From Mucidula mucida (Eukaryota; Basidiomycota; Agaricomycetes; Agaricales; Physalacriaceae): a DNA stretch of 64,000 nucleotides. A program made the translations under genes and the position numbers. Shown piece by piece: positions 34,116 through 46,200 of this stretch. How positions within the stretch are numbered: position 1 is the stretch's first letter; every line of letters starts with the position of its first letter. The stretch spans positions 62,001 to 126,000 of the forward strand of contig JADNYV010000079.1 of the NCBI GenBank assembly GCA_015501055.1, in the 5' to 3' direction. The notes below the pieces were generated by a model. The model was not told the DNA's origin, made no database searches, and was given only the letters and a program-made list of their open reading frames with translations.

Positions 34116-34556
34116 TAGAGACCTCAACAAGTTTCTGGGTCATGCGGAAACTCGAGTACTTGATCCGGCCGGGGATCTCGGCTACTCGACTTGTTTGATC
34201 CGCAGATCAATAGCAAGTTGGGTCATAAACGGATCGCGAGTAGGGCATCTGAGCGGTGAGTACTTGTTATGAGTACTCGCACTTACTCGCACCTATTGGA
34301 TATACCCAACAACAAGGGTAAGACCACTGCCTGTGTTGTGTTGAAGGATTGGTTCAAGTCAGGCCTTGTGCCTATTGAGCAAGTAATTCGGATTTTTAAT
34401 GAAAAAGCCGCACAGAAAGGTAAATCTGATGAGTAGTTATTACAAAGTGGTTGTTTATGTACAGTTTTATTACAATATTATGTAGCTTGATCCGCGAGTA
34501 TTTGCAACTTGTTACTGATCCGGATTGTCTTTGAGTACTCAACTTGTTTAACCCGC
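34116..34556. mobile_element. Left part of hAT element H5 (S1 copy)
   Basis: It starts with the terminal repeat TAGAGACCTCAAC and continues with gagtactcg-type subterminal motifs. It ends at the gagtcagc site (34557-34564) into which the H2/H3-type element was inserted. A short open stretch (34318-34432) has no recognised domain. Confidence 0.75.
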
Positions 34557-34564
34557 GAGTCAGC

Positions 34565-37500
34565 TAGTAAATAGCACGGTATGGACGGTATGCGACGGTA
34601 TGACGGGTCGGGTAAGTCACGGGACGGGTACGGTCTCCGGTCCGACATACCGTCGGTATACCGCCACACCGCCACATACCGTTGCCTCAGAGGTGTCTCC
34701 TTAGTGTCACACCATGATCGAAAGGCTTAAAACTATATAGTATTATCTAAAAAATCAAATTCTACCTGACAAAACGACGAGAAGCCTAACAACCGAGTCA
34801 TTTTACTACTACCATGTCCGACGACGAGTACGAAGAGCAGCAGCCCCTGCCACCTCGTAAGCGAAATGCTAGCTCTCGTGTTCTCGAAGCAGAAGAGCAC
34901 GAGGCCGCTCGTCGCAATGCATCCAATGCTGCTCGGGCCAAGAAAGCGAGAACATCGACTAATTCTACCACCCGCGACAATGCGCCACAAGCGGGCTCTT
35001 CCCGCTCCACCGGTGCTTCCACCAGCAAGGTTGACACTGGCTGTGGTATGCAGGGAACCCTGCTTAAGCACGGGCACGAAATTAGAGGTATGTTCGAGTC
35101 ATTGGTCAAATAGGAGACTTACCAGAAAATATAGGTAATCGTCGTCGTCGTTCACCCTCCCGCTCGCGCTCCGACCACGACGGCGCCTCTGTCATCGATG
35201 TCGATGCCACGGACAGCGAGAAGAGCGCCGGCGAGAATGCAGACGGTGATGTCGCTATGGGTGACGCCACCAAGAAGTCCAAGGCCAGGAAGCAGAAGAA
35301 CAAGAGCAAGGGCAAGAGGAAAGCCTCGGCCAAGGCTACGACCAAAGAGGAGTCCAACATGGAGTCCGAGGTCGAGACTGGTGACCCATTCCCGAACGAG
35401 GTCACCGACGCTGATAAGGATGCACTCGGTAAGCGATGATATAATGACGAGGCAAATAAAACTTACCTAGTAATGCAGAGCATGCGAAGAAGAAGTGGAC
35501 CTCCTCGGTCTACATCTTCTTCCAGGAGCCCACCGTCGAGATCGTCAATGGCCGCAAGGCCCACGTCTTCCGTTGCGGTGCTCGCGGCTGCAAACACCAG
35601 GTCAATTGCTATCAAGACAATCGTGTCAACACCAAGGACCGTAACTCACCAAGCAATCTCCGGAGCCATGCCGTGACGTGCTGGGGAAAGGACACCGTTG
35701 TCGCAGCTGACAAGACAACGGCAGAGGGTGCTCGCGAGGCCCTCAAGAAGCACGAGAAGCATCCCAATGGTGATATCAAGAGCTTCTTCCAACGCCAGAT
35801 GCAGCGTACTGGTCGACCGACCTATTCCGACCGTCGTCATACACCTGCTCAAGCTTGGTTAGTTCTTCTTACAATCCAGAGAGACATCGTACTTACTGTT
35901 GACGCAGTGCGCAAATGGCTCGATGGGTCGCCGAAGATGGACGTCCCTTCTCCATCGTCAGCGATGAAGGCTACCACAGCCTCCAGAAGACAGGCCGCCC
36001 GGATTATTACATCCCACATCCGACGACTGTCTCACGCAACGTTAAACAGATCTACGCCATTACTCGCGGCGGCGCAATTAATAAAATGCTACAGGTATGT
36101 TAATTCTACGCACAAAAAATAAGAAATGGCACTTACCAAATGGTAGGAGTACGAGGGCGACTTGAGCTTCTCGTACGATACCTGGACGTCTCCGAATCAC
36201 ATCCCGTACGGCGCGCTTTGTGTCGACAGGCTTGCCGAGGATGGTACTATTGAAAGTTTCTTGTTAGATTTTATCGACCTGCCGAAGGTAGTTTAACGTA
36301 CCTCTGTGAATAAAAGTTCGAGCATTTACATTCTCTTAGAGGCACACGGGCCTCAACATGGCATTGCAAATCGCGCGCATTATAAATGAGTTTGGTCTGG
36401 GACATAAGGTTAGTTGGCTCATTCATCTAACAAGTATTTGAGACTTACTTAGTTTCCAGTTCCTGTCCTTGACGATGGACAATGCCAGCAACAACGACAC
36501 GTTGACCGCCGAGCTCGAAAAACTCATCCCGTCGTTCTGCGGAGACAAGCAGCAAACAAGATGTTTTGCGCATACCATCAATCTCGTCGCGCGCGCATTC
36601 CTGGGTCTGTTCGATCCTCCCAAAAAGAAGAAGAAGACCAAGAAAACTGGTGCCGATGAAACCGTTAATGACGACGGAGAAGATGATGACGACGGCGAGG
36701 ACACTTGGACCGGGCGGCACGCGAGCTCGACAAGTTGATGAAGGAATTGGAGGAAGAGGATGGTGAGGAGAAGGACAAAGACGACGGTCTCGTTGACATG
36801 GTGGCGGAGCTCTCAAAAGCGGAACGTGCCAGTCTCGAAGAAGAGATCAAGCCAGTCCGCAAGGCATTGATCAAGGTACGTTCCAGGTCTTTGGTTTAAT
36901 TCAGTTCGTTCGGGAATTCCCACGCTATCTCCGTGGACTTCTTGGGCGCTTACCTTACCTTCGCGTCTCTCTTTGACCTCTTGCCACGAACAATTCTGTT
37001 GCTCCAGTCGCGACTTTGTGTCGCGCTGCGGCCGCCGTTAGTACAACTCTGCGTGTGCTATCCGGACAGTGCTCGCCACTGCACAGTGGCAGCCGACATT
37101 GTGCTCACCGGGATTCTTGTACGTGTTTCTGTCAATCCGTTATGTTAGTGACTGACAGCTGTGTGATTTGCAGCCTTTACAGTGTCCCGGCTGATGTTGA
37201 CGAACTTTCTTGCTTTCTTTGCGTCTCCTTCAGTGTTCATGCTGTTCAGTCGTTTACTGACACAATTTTAACAGGTCCGAACGCTGTCCTACAAGATCAT
37301 CAACTCGACAACAATTCTCTTGCCAGCGTGGAAGGAATTCCTGAAATCTCGTGGACGCAATGTCCTTATTATTCCCCGGGATGTTCGTACGCGATGGAAC
37401 TCGACGTTCGACATGCTGTTGTTCGTCCTGAAGTATCGGACAGAGGTTACTGATTTTACTGCTGTGGCTGCCAATGGACTACGCAAATTTGAACTCGACG

Positions 37501-38769
37501 ACGATGAGTGGGAAACGCTCGACTCTATCTGCGAAATTCTGAAGGTGCGTTTATTGATAAGTTTCTCTCAGTCGCGATGATGTCTGACAACGGCCAGGTC
37601 TGCAAGCAAGGCACCCTGCTCTTCTCGAAGGAGGCTGCATTACTCTTGCAGGTCATTCCAGCGATGGATATTATCGAGGATGTCTTTACAACAATGACGA
37701 TTGAAAAGCCCGACCCAAACGACGCGAAGCGCACCATTACCAAGACTTTGTCGCCGGCGCTCAAAGCTAGTATGGCTCTCGGACACGCAACTCTGAACAA
37801 GTATTATCGTCTGATGGACGACTCAGAGGTGTACTGCATTGCCATGGGTACGTTTTCGTTATTTTATTGACCATTTCTGACCTACGTTGCAGTTCTTCAC
37901 CCGGAGTATAAACTCAAGTACTTCAAGGATCAGCATTGGGACCAGAGCTGGATCGACAACACGTGCAAGGTTGTTCGTCAGCGTTACAATGACCGGTATG
38001 CTGGTCGTACGGACCTCCTCTCAGATGCAGACTGGCAAGCCGAAGAGGCGAAAGATAAAGCGGTAAGTCATCTTTGATGAGATGTTCTAGAGCTGATTGT
38101 GCTTCAGGAAGCACCGCGAGGAATGTTTAATCTCCATCGTCGACCAGATCCTGGTTCAGATGATGAGGACGACGAGTTGGAGCGGTACCTCAACGCGAAG
38201 CCCGTTGCCGTCAACAACCCCATCAAGTGGTGGATCAAACACCGTCAAGAATACCCTCGTCTTGCGCGCATGGCGCTTGACTATCATACGATCCCAGGTA
38301 CAAACGTCTCTCGTCATTACTTGTTCCGTTCTCACACCTCGACAGCTACATCTGTGAATGTTGAGCGGGCTTTCAGTCGTGCGCGCCGATTGATTGGTTG
38401 GGAGCGCAACCGCTTAAGTGCGCAGAGCATTCAAGCTCTGATGTGCTTGGGATCATGGAGCAAGTTGGGTTATGTCACCAACGACGTCCTAGCTGAGGTG
38501 ACGAAGGACGGTGCAGTGCAGGTACCAAAGGAGGATATGGATAAGGTGGAGATTAACTTCCCAGAGGGTTATGATAGTATTCATTGAATGTACTGTACAT
38601 TAGACTATCCGACATATGTATACTTACCCGTCTGAGTGAGTTTGAGCTCGGACCACCAACGGGTTGCGGTATACTCATACCGTATACCGTGCACTGGCGG
38701 TACGGTATCCAACGGGACGGGTACGGTATGCCGAGGTGGTACCCGCGGTACTACCCGGGCTGTTTACTA
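34565..38769 (+). mobile_element. hAT element H2, 4205 bp, recombinant flanks
   Basis: It has the same termini and cggtat subterminal repeats as H1. Its left flank is gagtcagc (as in H3) and its right flank is ataaagca (as in H1). Internally most of it shares variants with H3, but its right end matches H1: it lacks the extra 21 bp of H3 near 47341-47361 and has the caacggg and ccgcggt variants. This is what a crossover product of an H1-type and an H3-type copy should look like. Confidence 0.9.
34814..38587 (+). pseudogene. hAT transposase of H2, nearly intact
   Basis: It has the same layout as the H1 transposase: BED-like zinc finger, RNase-H-like core and C-terminal dimerisation domain. Relative to H3, one base is missing near 36702 in the acidic, poorly conserved linker after the RCFAHTINL motif. 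The core exons RTRWNSTFDMLLFVLKYRTE and the C-terminal exon are open, unlike in H1 and H3. This is the least damaged of the three. Confidence 0.82.
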
Positions 38770-39867
38770 ATAAAGCACCGGGAATTTTTTCAATAATGAT
38801 CTTGGAGGCCATTAGAGGAGGGTGTTTGGTGGAGTTGACTTCAAAAACAAAGGTGTACTAGGGACTAGGGTTGTGTACAATGAAGGATGAGATGCCTCGG
38901 TGGTTGGAAGATGAGGGCATCCAGTAGCGCATATCGTCTTTTATACGTAGGGGGGTGAAGACCCGCGTAGAGAACAAAAGACATCATTCCCTTGTCCTAG
39001 CATTCCACCAATAAGAGCACGAAATGCAGCATGCTGTGCATGCTGCTGTAGAATGCTTCCTCCATTGAGTCGAAGGTGTCACGGTAGAGCTTCCTTGTGC
39101 AGCAAGTTGCGTCACACAAATAGTTCAGCGGCTCATCAATGGGTGTAGCGTGCATCGACGGGCGTCAATTCAGTAGGGCATCAATCCGCGTCCATCACAC
39201 TATTAATTCGAAGCATATGTATCAGATGGCGCTAGTCGACTTACCGCGCGGCAATAGCGCAGATCTACTCAGGACACTCCTTTTGGTGGTAGGAGAAGAG
39301 CGCGCCACAGAAGTGGATCACTCGGCGCTAAATGGTTCACTGTTTACTTGAGTTCTTGACGTTCCCCGCTGTAGCGGCAAACATTGAAGCATCTCCTGCA
39401 GGAATTGACAACATACTAGTGTCATCGTAACAGTTCTCATGCAGGAATGATTTTTCGTGAAGCGCTGAGAAGAATGATTCGAACGACGTACGGGGATAAG
39501 TAGATATGGAAGTCGCCGGGAACATGTGGACGACGCCAGGAAAAGGGGAGTCACTGATCGGAATTGTCACAGCCCCTCGGGACCTGCCGGAGCGCCTTGC
39601 TCTTATACTGCTCGACATCCTGGATCTCTGTGTCAACGGACACCCCAGAGAGACATGCTCTACTCAGCTCGTCCAGTAAGCTCTTCTCGGTTGTCTACTC
39701 GCTCAATGAACTCATGGATAATGACAGGTGTCGACAGGTTTACGCCACTTTTCTCAAGTAAGCTCACATACATGGTTTCAGTAAGCTTTCGAAATACTCC
39801 TATAGACGTCTCCTAAAACATTGTCAGACCACCTGAAGCCCTCTATAGAGCCAACAACACTATTCAC

Positions 39868-40890
39868 ATGTCATTGGTGACAAGTGCTAGTAACCGGATG
39901 GTCGAAGCGAAGGTCCTCAGAGCATTCCACCCATTCACCAACTCTGCTTGCATTCTAATCCAACCACTCCAATATGCTCCTGGTCTACCGGACAGGCTCA
40001 TCTGTAAGCTCGCTGATCGCCGCATTGGAGAGCGAACCGTGCCCTGGAGCGTCGACGTCGAGAGACAGTTCCAAACATCTCTTCCGATGTACATCGAGCG
40101 CACTGGCGGACCTCCCGAAATCGACCAACATGGTGTGGCGCCTGAAGACCCGCGATGGTTCCACGACCTCGATCAGTGGAGGTACGTAGACACTGCCCTC
40201 CACAAGGAGCAGAAGGCGTACGAAGCTCTCACCGACGCTCAGACGTTGGGTCTCGTGCCGAAATTCTTCGGTCGTGTACGCATCGCTATGTCGTCGGGCC
40301 GCTCTATCCATCCAGCTCTAGACGCCATCGACGGTCTGTTGATGGAATACATTCCCGGTCGCCTTATGTCGTCCATTAGTCCCGGAGCCGATATATCCAT
40401 AGGCGAAGCAGAGGCTATTTCGCAGAAGATTCTTGATCTGGCGAGGCGCCTCCGTCGCTACGGTGTCTCGCATAACGACCTCCATTCCAACAACGTCATC
40501 CTTCGCCATGGAACCAATGATCCGGTCATCATCGACTGGGGACGCGCAGGATTCCATGCCCTTGCTGGTAAAACATTTGCAGCACGATGGATGCATTCCT
40601 CGATGAGACAGGACTTCTACTCAGACATACGCAAAATCTTGAAGCGCTCCGATGGGAACATCTGGCATCGCTTTAACACGCCTCCTTCGGATACGGCGCA
40701 AAGGCGCCTGGTGAAAGAGTGGGGATGGGGTTTCATCAACTCGTGGATCAGAGCTTTGCCGAAAGAGCAGTTGGAGATGTTATATTACGAGGATTCAACG
40801 GTCGACCCGGAACGTGGACTGAGATGGAGAGTCAGACCAGGTGTGAAAACAGCCAGCATTGTTGAGGATGATCCTGTGCCATCATATTAG
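39868..40890 (+). CDS. Protein-kinase-like protein, copy 2
   Basis: The 340-residue translation is identical to the copy at 31196-32218, including the HNDLHSNN catalytic loop and the IDWG motif. The upstream candidate exons are also duplicated (about 39520-39765). Both copies keep full reading frames, so gene dosage is doubled if they are expressed. Confidence 0.7.
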   Translation: MSLVTSASNRMVEAKVLRAFHPFTNSACILIQPLQYAPGLPDRLICKLADRRIGERTVPWSVDVERQFQTSLPMYIERTGGPPEIDQHGVAPEDPRWFHDLDQWRYVDTALHKEQKAYEALTDAQTLGLVPKFFGRVRIAMSSGRSIHPALDAIDGLLMEYIPGRLMSSISPGADISIGEAEAISQKILDLARRLRRYGVSHNDLHSNNVILRHGTNDPVIIDWGRAGFHALAGKTFAARWMHSSMRQDFYSDIRKILKRSDGNIWHRFNTPPSDTAQRRLVKEWGWGFINSWIRALPKEQLEMLYYEDSTVDPERGLRWRVRPGVKTASIVEDDPVPSY

Positions 40891-42516
40891 CCATCGTCTA
40901 TATCTACCCTTTGAATATGTATATTGTTGTTGTTGTGATATCCTTAGTGTCTTTTGAAAACAGATGCCCCCAAGAACAATGCACCATAAGTTTCATTTTG
41001 GGGGTGCAGTCATTTCGCGTGGTGAGGGTGATTTTGAAGACGTACAGGCCGGGACCGACTGTATTGTAGCCAGGCTATACAAAGTTGATATGAATGTTCC
41101 GAGTATGCCTACAGTTACTGTTCAACGAAATAGTATAACACCGGAGAACCACCATCCACTCAACAGCCTGCACAACAAAGGATGCGCCTGGGGGAACTCA
41201 TCATCATATTCCCCGAAATCGCCCGTCCCACAAGTCTCGTCCCCGACCTCGAGCTCCAGTCGCTCTGGTTCATCCACTGCGCATACGCCACGACCGCCAC
41301 GGCACCCGCCACCTCGTCCTTGTCGCTCTCCTCATCCATCATCAAGCGCAACTTTGCAGGCTCATCGCTCTTTACATTTCACGCCGCGTCACACGCCTAC
41401 GGGCTTCTTTACACGCGCGCGGGGGACAGACAGCTGCTTGCACATCTTCTTGGCAATGTCGTCTAGCGTGATGTATTCAGGCGAAGAAGGCAAAAACGAG
41501 GTTGATTGGTCTTTGGTGGTGAGATACCGCGCGGGGAGGGAAAAGAGCTTTTTGGAGTGCATGAGGTCGAGGCGCTCTTGTACGCCTAGAGTGGCTGGGA
41601 CGTGGCTTGGGTAGAAGAAAGATGCGCAGTCCGCGGTGAGAGCTAGCGTGGGGGGTGTTTAGAGGGAGGGATGGTGATGGACGAAAAACGCACTTAGGAC
41701 GTCATGAGGCCTGGGCTATGAGGGTGAGCTTAAGCTTCGTGTCGGGCTAGAAGAGTGTCGGCTCGATTTCGGCGAGCGGTGGATATCTGACCAGCGCACC
41801 TGTCCATCCCATTCCCCGCCACCAGCCGCCCCTCATCATTGACGCAATTTGCACCGGTCTCGTGCATGATCAGTTGGCGAGCGCTCTTGACTTACATAGG
41901 ATAGGCGTTGAGCCGGGCATGAGCAATTGGATGCAGTCCATGGCGTCATCCACAGATCTGTTGATATGTTCCAAACGGACGGCGGGAGCGCGAAGAGGCG
42001 AAGATGAGGATGTGGTTATGAAGAGAAATCAAACCGTGGGAGCATCTGGGAAGCGGATAGATGCTCCAACACTTCCAGTGTGTGCGGACACGGCGACTGC
42101 GTGAGTGTGTGCTAACCTTTTCAGTGTGTATGTGTCGCCCACCAGTGTGACTGTGGTACGAATGGTAACTACCCACTAATCAATCATCGTGGCGTCAGGC
42201 CTCTTACAGCTGTTTCCAAAATTCTTGGACCGATCAAAAAGTGTCCCAAAAAATAAATCACCAAAATAAACCAATTCCTGCAATTCCTCCAAGGACAGCG
42301 AGCAACAGGGCAACAGTCAGATATTTTTTCAGACATACTCAAGCATCCTCTCACCAAAGAGCAGCAGCATTTGTGCCGTGCTAAGGTAGCTGTTTGAGTT
42401 CTGCAGTGATTGGCTGCACTTAGAGGACCCTGATATCAAACAACATGTTTCCTTCGGAATCCTTCCTCTGCGCGGCCTCCACCCAGTGGTCAACTGTATT
42501 GGGAATGGAAGCATGA

Positions 42517-42788
42517 TGTTATGAACCGCCATATTTTCACATTTTCACATCCTATCATATCTTATCCGGGCTTGTCTTATCAACCAACAGACTGTTTCAT
42601 CATCTGTTTTGTCACCAATCATACTCCTTTTCATTACCAAAGCCATACTCATGTTGGACGCACACCAAACACATGGATGACATCATACATGCCAATACCT
42701 CATGGACTTCCTATTGTATACACACCACCGACACTTGTAGCACACATCGTTGTTTCAGTATTATTACTTACATGCAGTTACCACTTGT
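42517..42788 (+). mobile_element. Left part of chromovirus solo LTR (S2 copy)
   Basis: This is the duplicate of 33844-34115, and the copy physically continuous with the nested elements to its right. It is joined, after H5 and its passengers, to the right LTR part at 59698-60002. Confidence 0.8.
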
Positions 42789-43237
42789 TAGAGACCTCAA
42801 CAAGTTTCTGGGTCATGCGGAAACTCGAGTACTTGATCCGGCCGGGGATCTCGGCTACTCGACTTGTTTGATCCGCAGATCAATAGCAAGTTGGGTCATA
42901 AACGGATCGCGAGTAGGGCATCTGAGCGGTGAGTACTTGTTATGAGTACTCGCACTTACTCGCACCTATTGGATATACCCAACAACAAGGGTAAGACCAC
43001 TGCCTGTGTTGTGTTGAAGGATTGGTTCAAGTCAGGCCTTGTGCCTATTGAGCAAGTAATTCGGATTTTTAATGAAAAAGCCGCACAGAAAGGTAAATCT
43101 GATGAGTAGTTATTACAAAGTGGTTGTTTATGTACAGTTTTATTACAATATTATGTAGCTTGATCCGCGAGTATTTGCAACTTGTTACTGATCCGGATTG
43201 TCTTTGAGTACTCAACTTGTTTAACCCGCGAGTCAGC

Positions 43238-46200
43238 TAGTAAATAGCACGGTATGGACGGTATGCGACGGTATGACGGGTCGGGTAAGTCACGGGACGG
43301 GTACGGTCTCCGGTCCGACATACCGTCGGTATACCGCCACACCGCCACATACCGTTGCCTCAGAGGTGTCTCCTTAGTGTCACACCATGATCGAAAGGCT
43401 TAAAACTATATAGTATTATCTAAAAAATCAAATTCTACCTGACAAAACGACGAGAAGCCTAACAACCGAGTCATTTTACTACTACCATGTCCGACGACGA
43501 GTACGAAGAGCAGCAGCCCCTGCCACCTCGTAAGCGAAATGCTAGCTCTCGTGTTCTCGAAGCAGAAGAGCACGAGGCCGCTCGTCGCAATGCATCCAAT
43601 GCTGCTCGGGCCAAGAAAGCGAGAACATCGACTAATTCTACCACCCGCGACAATGCGCCACAAGCGGGCTCTTCCCGCTCCACCGGTGCTTCCACCAGCA
43701 AGGTTGACACTGGCTGTGGTATGCAGGGAACCCTGCTTAAGCACGGGCACGAAATTAGAGGTATGTTCGAGTCATTGGTCAAATAGGAGACTTACCAGAA
43801 AATATAGGTAATCGTTGTCGTCGTTCACCCTCCCGCTCGCGCTCCGACCACGACGGCGCCTCTGTCATCGATGTCGATGCCACGGACAGCGAGAAGAGCG
43901 CCGGCGAGAATGCAGACGGTGATGTCGCTATGGGTGACGCCACCAAGAAGTCCAAGGCCAGGAAGCAGAAGAACAAGAGCAAGGGCAAGAGGAAAGCCTC
44001 GGCCAAGGCTACGACCAAAGAGGAGTCCAACATGGAGTCCGAGGTCGAGACTGGTGACCCATTCCCGAACGAGGTCACCGACGCTGATAAGGATGCACTC
44101 GGTAAGCGATGATATAATGACGAGGCAAATAAAACTTACCTAGTAATGCAGAGCATGCGAAGAAGAAGTGGACCTCCTCGGTCTACATCTTCTTCCAGGA
44201 GCCCACCGTCGAGATCGTCAATGGCCGCAAGGCCCACGTCTTCCGTTGCGGTGCTCGCGGCTGCAAACACCAGGTCAATTGCTATCAAGACAATCGTGTC
44301 AACACCAAGGACCGTAACTCACCAAGCAATCTCCGGAGCCATGCCGTGACGTGCTGGGGAAAGGACACCGTTGTCGCAGCTGACAAGACAACGGCAGAGG
44401 GTGCTCGCGAGGCCCTCAAGAAGCACGAGAAGCATCCCAATGGTGATATCAAGAGCTTCTTCCAACGCCAGATGCAGCGTACTGGTCGACCGACCTATTC
44501 CGACCGTCGTCATACACCTGCTCAAGCTTGGTTAGTTCTTCTTACAATCCAGAGAGACATCGTACTTACTGTTGACGCAGTGCGCAAATGGCTCGATGGG
44601 TCGCCGAAGATGGACGTCCCTTCTCCATCGTCAGCGATGAAGGCTACCACAGCCTCCAGAAGACAGGCCGCCCGGATTATTACATCCCACATCCGACGAC
44701 TGTCTCACGCAACGTTAAACAGATCTACGCCATTACTCGCGGCGGCGCAATTAATAAAATGCTACAGGTATGTTAATTCTACGCACAAAAAATAAGAAAT
44801 GGCACTTACCAAATGGTAGGAGTACGAGGGCGACTTGAGCTTCTCGTACGATACCTGGACGTCTCCGAATCACATCCCGTACGGCGCGCTTTGTGTCGAC
44901 AGGCTTGCCGAGGATGGTACTATTGAAAGTTTCTTGTTAGATTTTATCGACCTGCCGAAGGTAGTTTAACGTACCTCTGTGAATAAAAGTTCGAGCATTT
45001 ACATTCTCTTAGAGGCACACGGGCCTCAACATGGCATTGCAAATTGCGCGCATTATAAATGAGTTTGGTCTGGGACATAAGGTTAGTTGGCTCATTCATC
45101 TAACAAGTATTTGAGACTTACTTAGTTTCCAGTTCCTGTCCTTGACGATGGACAATGCCAGCAACAACGACACGTTGACCGCCGAGCTCGAAAAACTCAT
45201 CCCGTCGTTCTGCGGAGACAAGCAGCAAACAAGATGTTTTGCGCATACCATCAATCTCGTCGCGCGCGCATTCCTGGGTCTGTTCGATCCTCCCAAAAAG
45301 AAGAAGAAGACCAAGAAAACTGGTGCCGATGAAACCGTTAATGACGACGGAGAAGATGATGACGACGGCGAGGACAACTTGGACCGGGCGGCACGCGAGC
45401 TCGACAAGTTGATGAAGGAATTGGAGGAAGAGGATGGTGAGGAGAAGGACAAAGACGACGGTCTCGTTGACATGGTGGCGGAGCTCTCAAAAGCGGAACG
45501 TGCCAGTCTCGAAGAAGAGATCAAGCCAGTCCGCAAGGCATTGATCAAGGTACGTTCCAGGTCTTTGGTTTAATTCAGTTCGTTCGGGAATTCCCACGCT
45601 ATCTCCGTGGACTTCTTGGGCGCTTACCTTACCTTCGCGTCTCTCTTTGACCTCTTGCCACGAACAATTCTGTTGCTCCAGTCGCGACTTTGTGTCGCGC
45701 TGCGGCCGCCGTTAGTACAACTCTGCGTCGTGCTATCCGGACAGTGCTCGCCACTGCACAGTGGCAGCCGACATTGTGCTCACCGGGATTCTTGTACGTG
45801 TTTCTGTCAATCCGTTATGTTAGTGACTGACAGCTGTGTGATTTGCAGCCTTTACAGTGTCCCGGCTGATGTTGACGAACTTTCTTGCTTTCTTTGCGTC
45901 TCCTTCAGTGTTCATGCTGTTCAGTCGTTTACTGACACAATTTTAACAGGTCCGAACGCTGTCCTACAAGATCATCAACTCGACAACAATTCTCTTGCCA
46001 GCGTGGAAGGAATTCCTGAAATCTCGTGGACGCAATGTTCTTATTATTCCCCGGGATGTTCGTACGCGATGGAACTCGACGTTCGACATGCTGTGTTCGT
46101 CCTGAAGTATCGGACAGAGGTTACTGATTTTACTGCTGTGGCTGCCAATGGACTACGCAAATTTGAACTCGACGACGATGAGTGGGAAACGCTCGACTCT

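Larger units (their letters stand above)
30097..34564. repeat. Segment S1, first copy of a 4468 bp tandemly duplicated unit
   Basis: It is near identical to 38770-43237. By eye I find only two length differences, both in homopolymers: one extra G near 30277 here, and one extra C near 40970 in the other copy. It carries a kinase-like gene, a degraded minus-strand coding region, the first part of a solo LTR and the first part of the hAT element H5. It is bounded by H1 and H2. The stretch 30097-30850 has no gene I can support; a perfect 9 bp-arm hairpin lies at 30354-30374. Confidence 0.93.
38770..43237. repeat. Segment S2, second copy of the duplicated unit
   Basis: It is near identical to 30097-34564 and has the same contents: kinase-like gene, degraded minus-strand coding region (about 40891-42516), left LTR part (42517-42788) and left H5 part (42789-43229), ending at the gagtcagc site. 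It is bounded by H2 and H3. The near identity implies a very recent duplication, or an assembly repeat. Confidence 0.93.
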
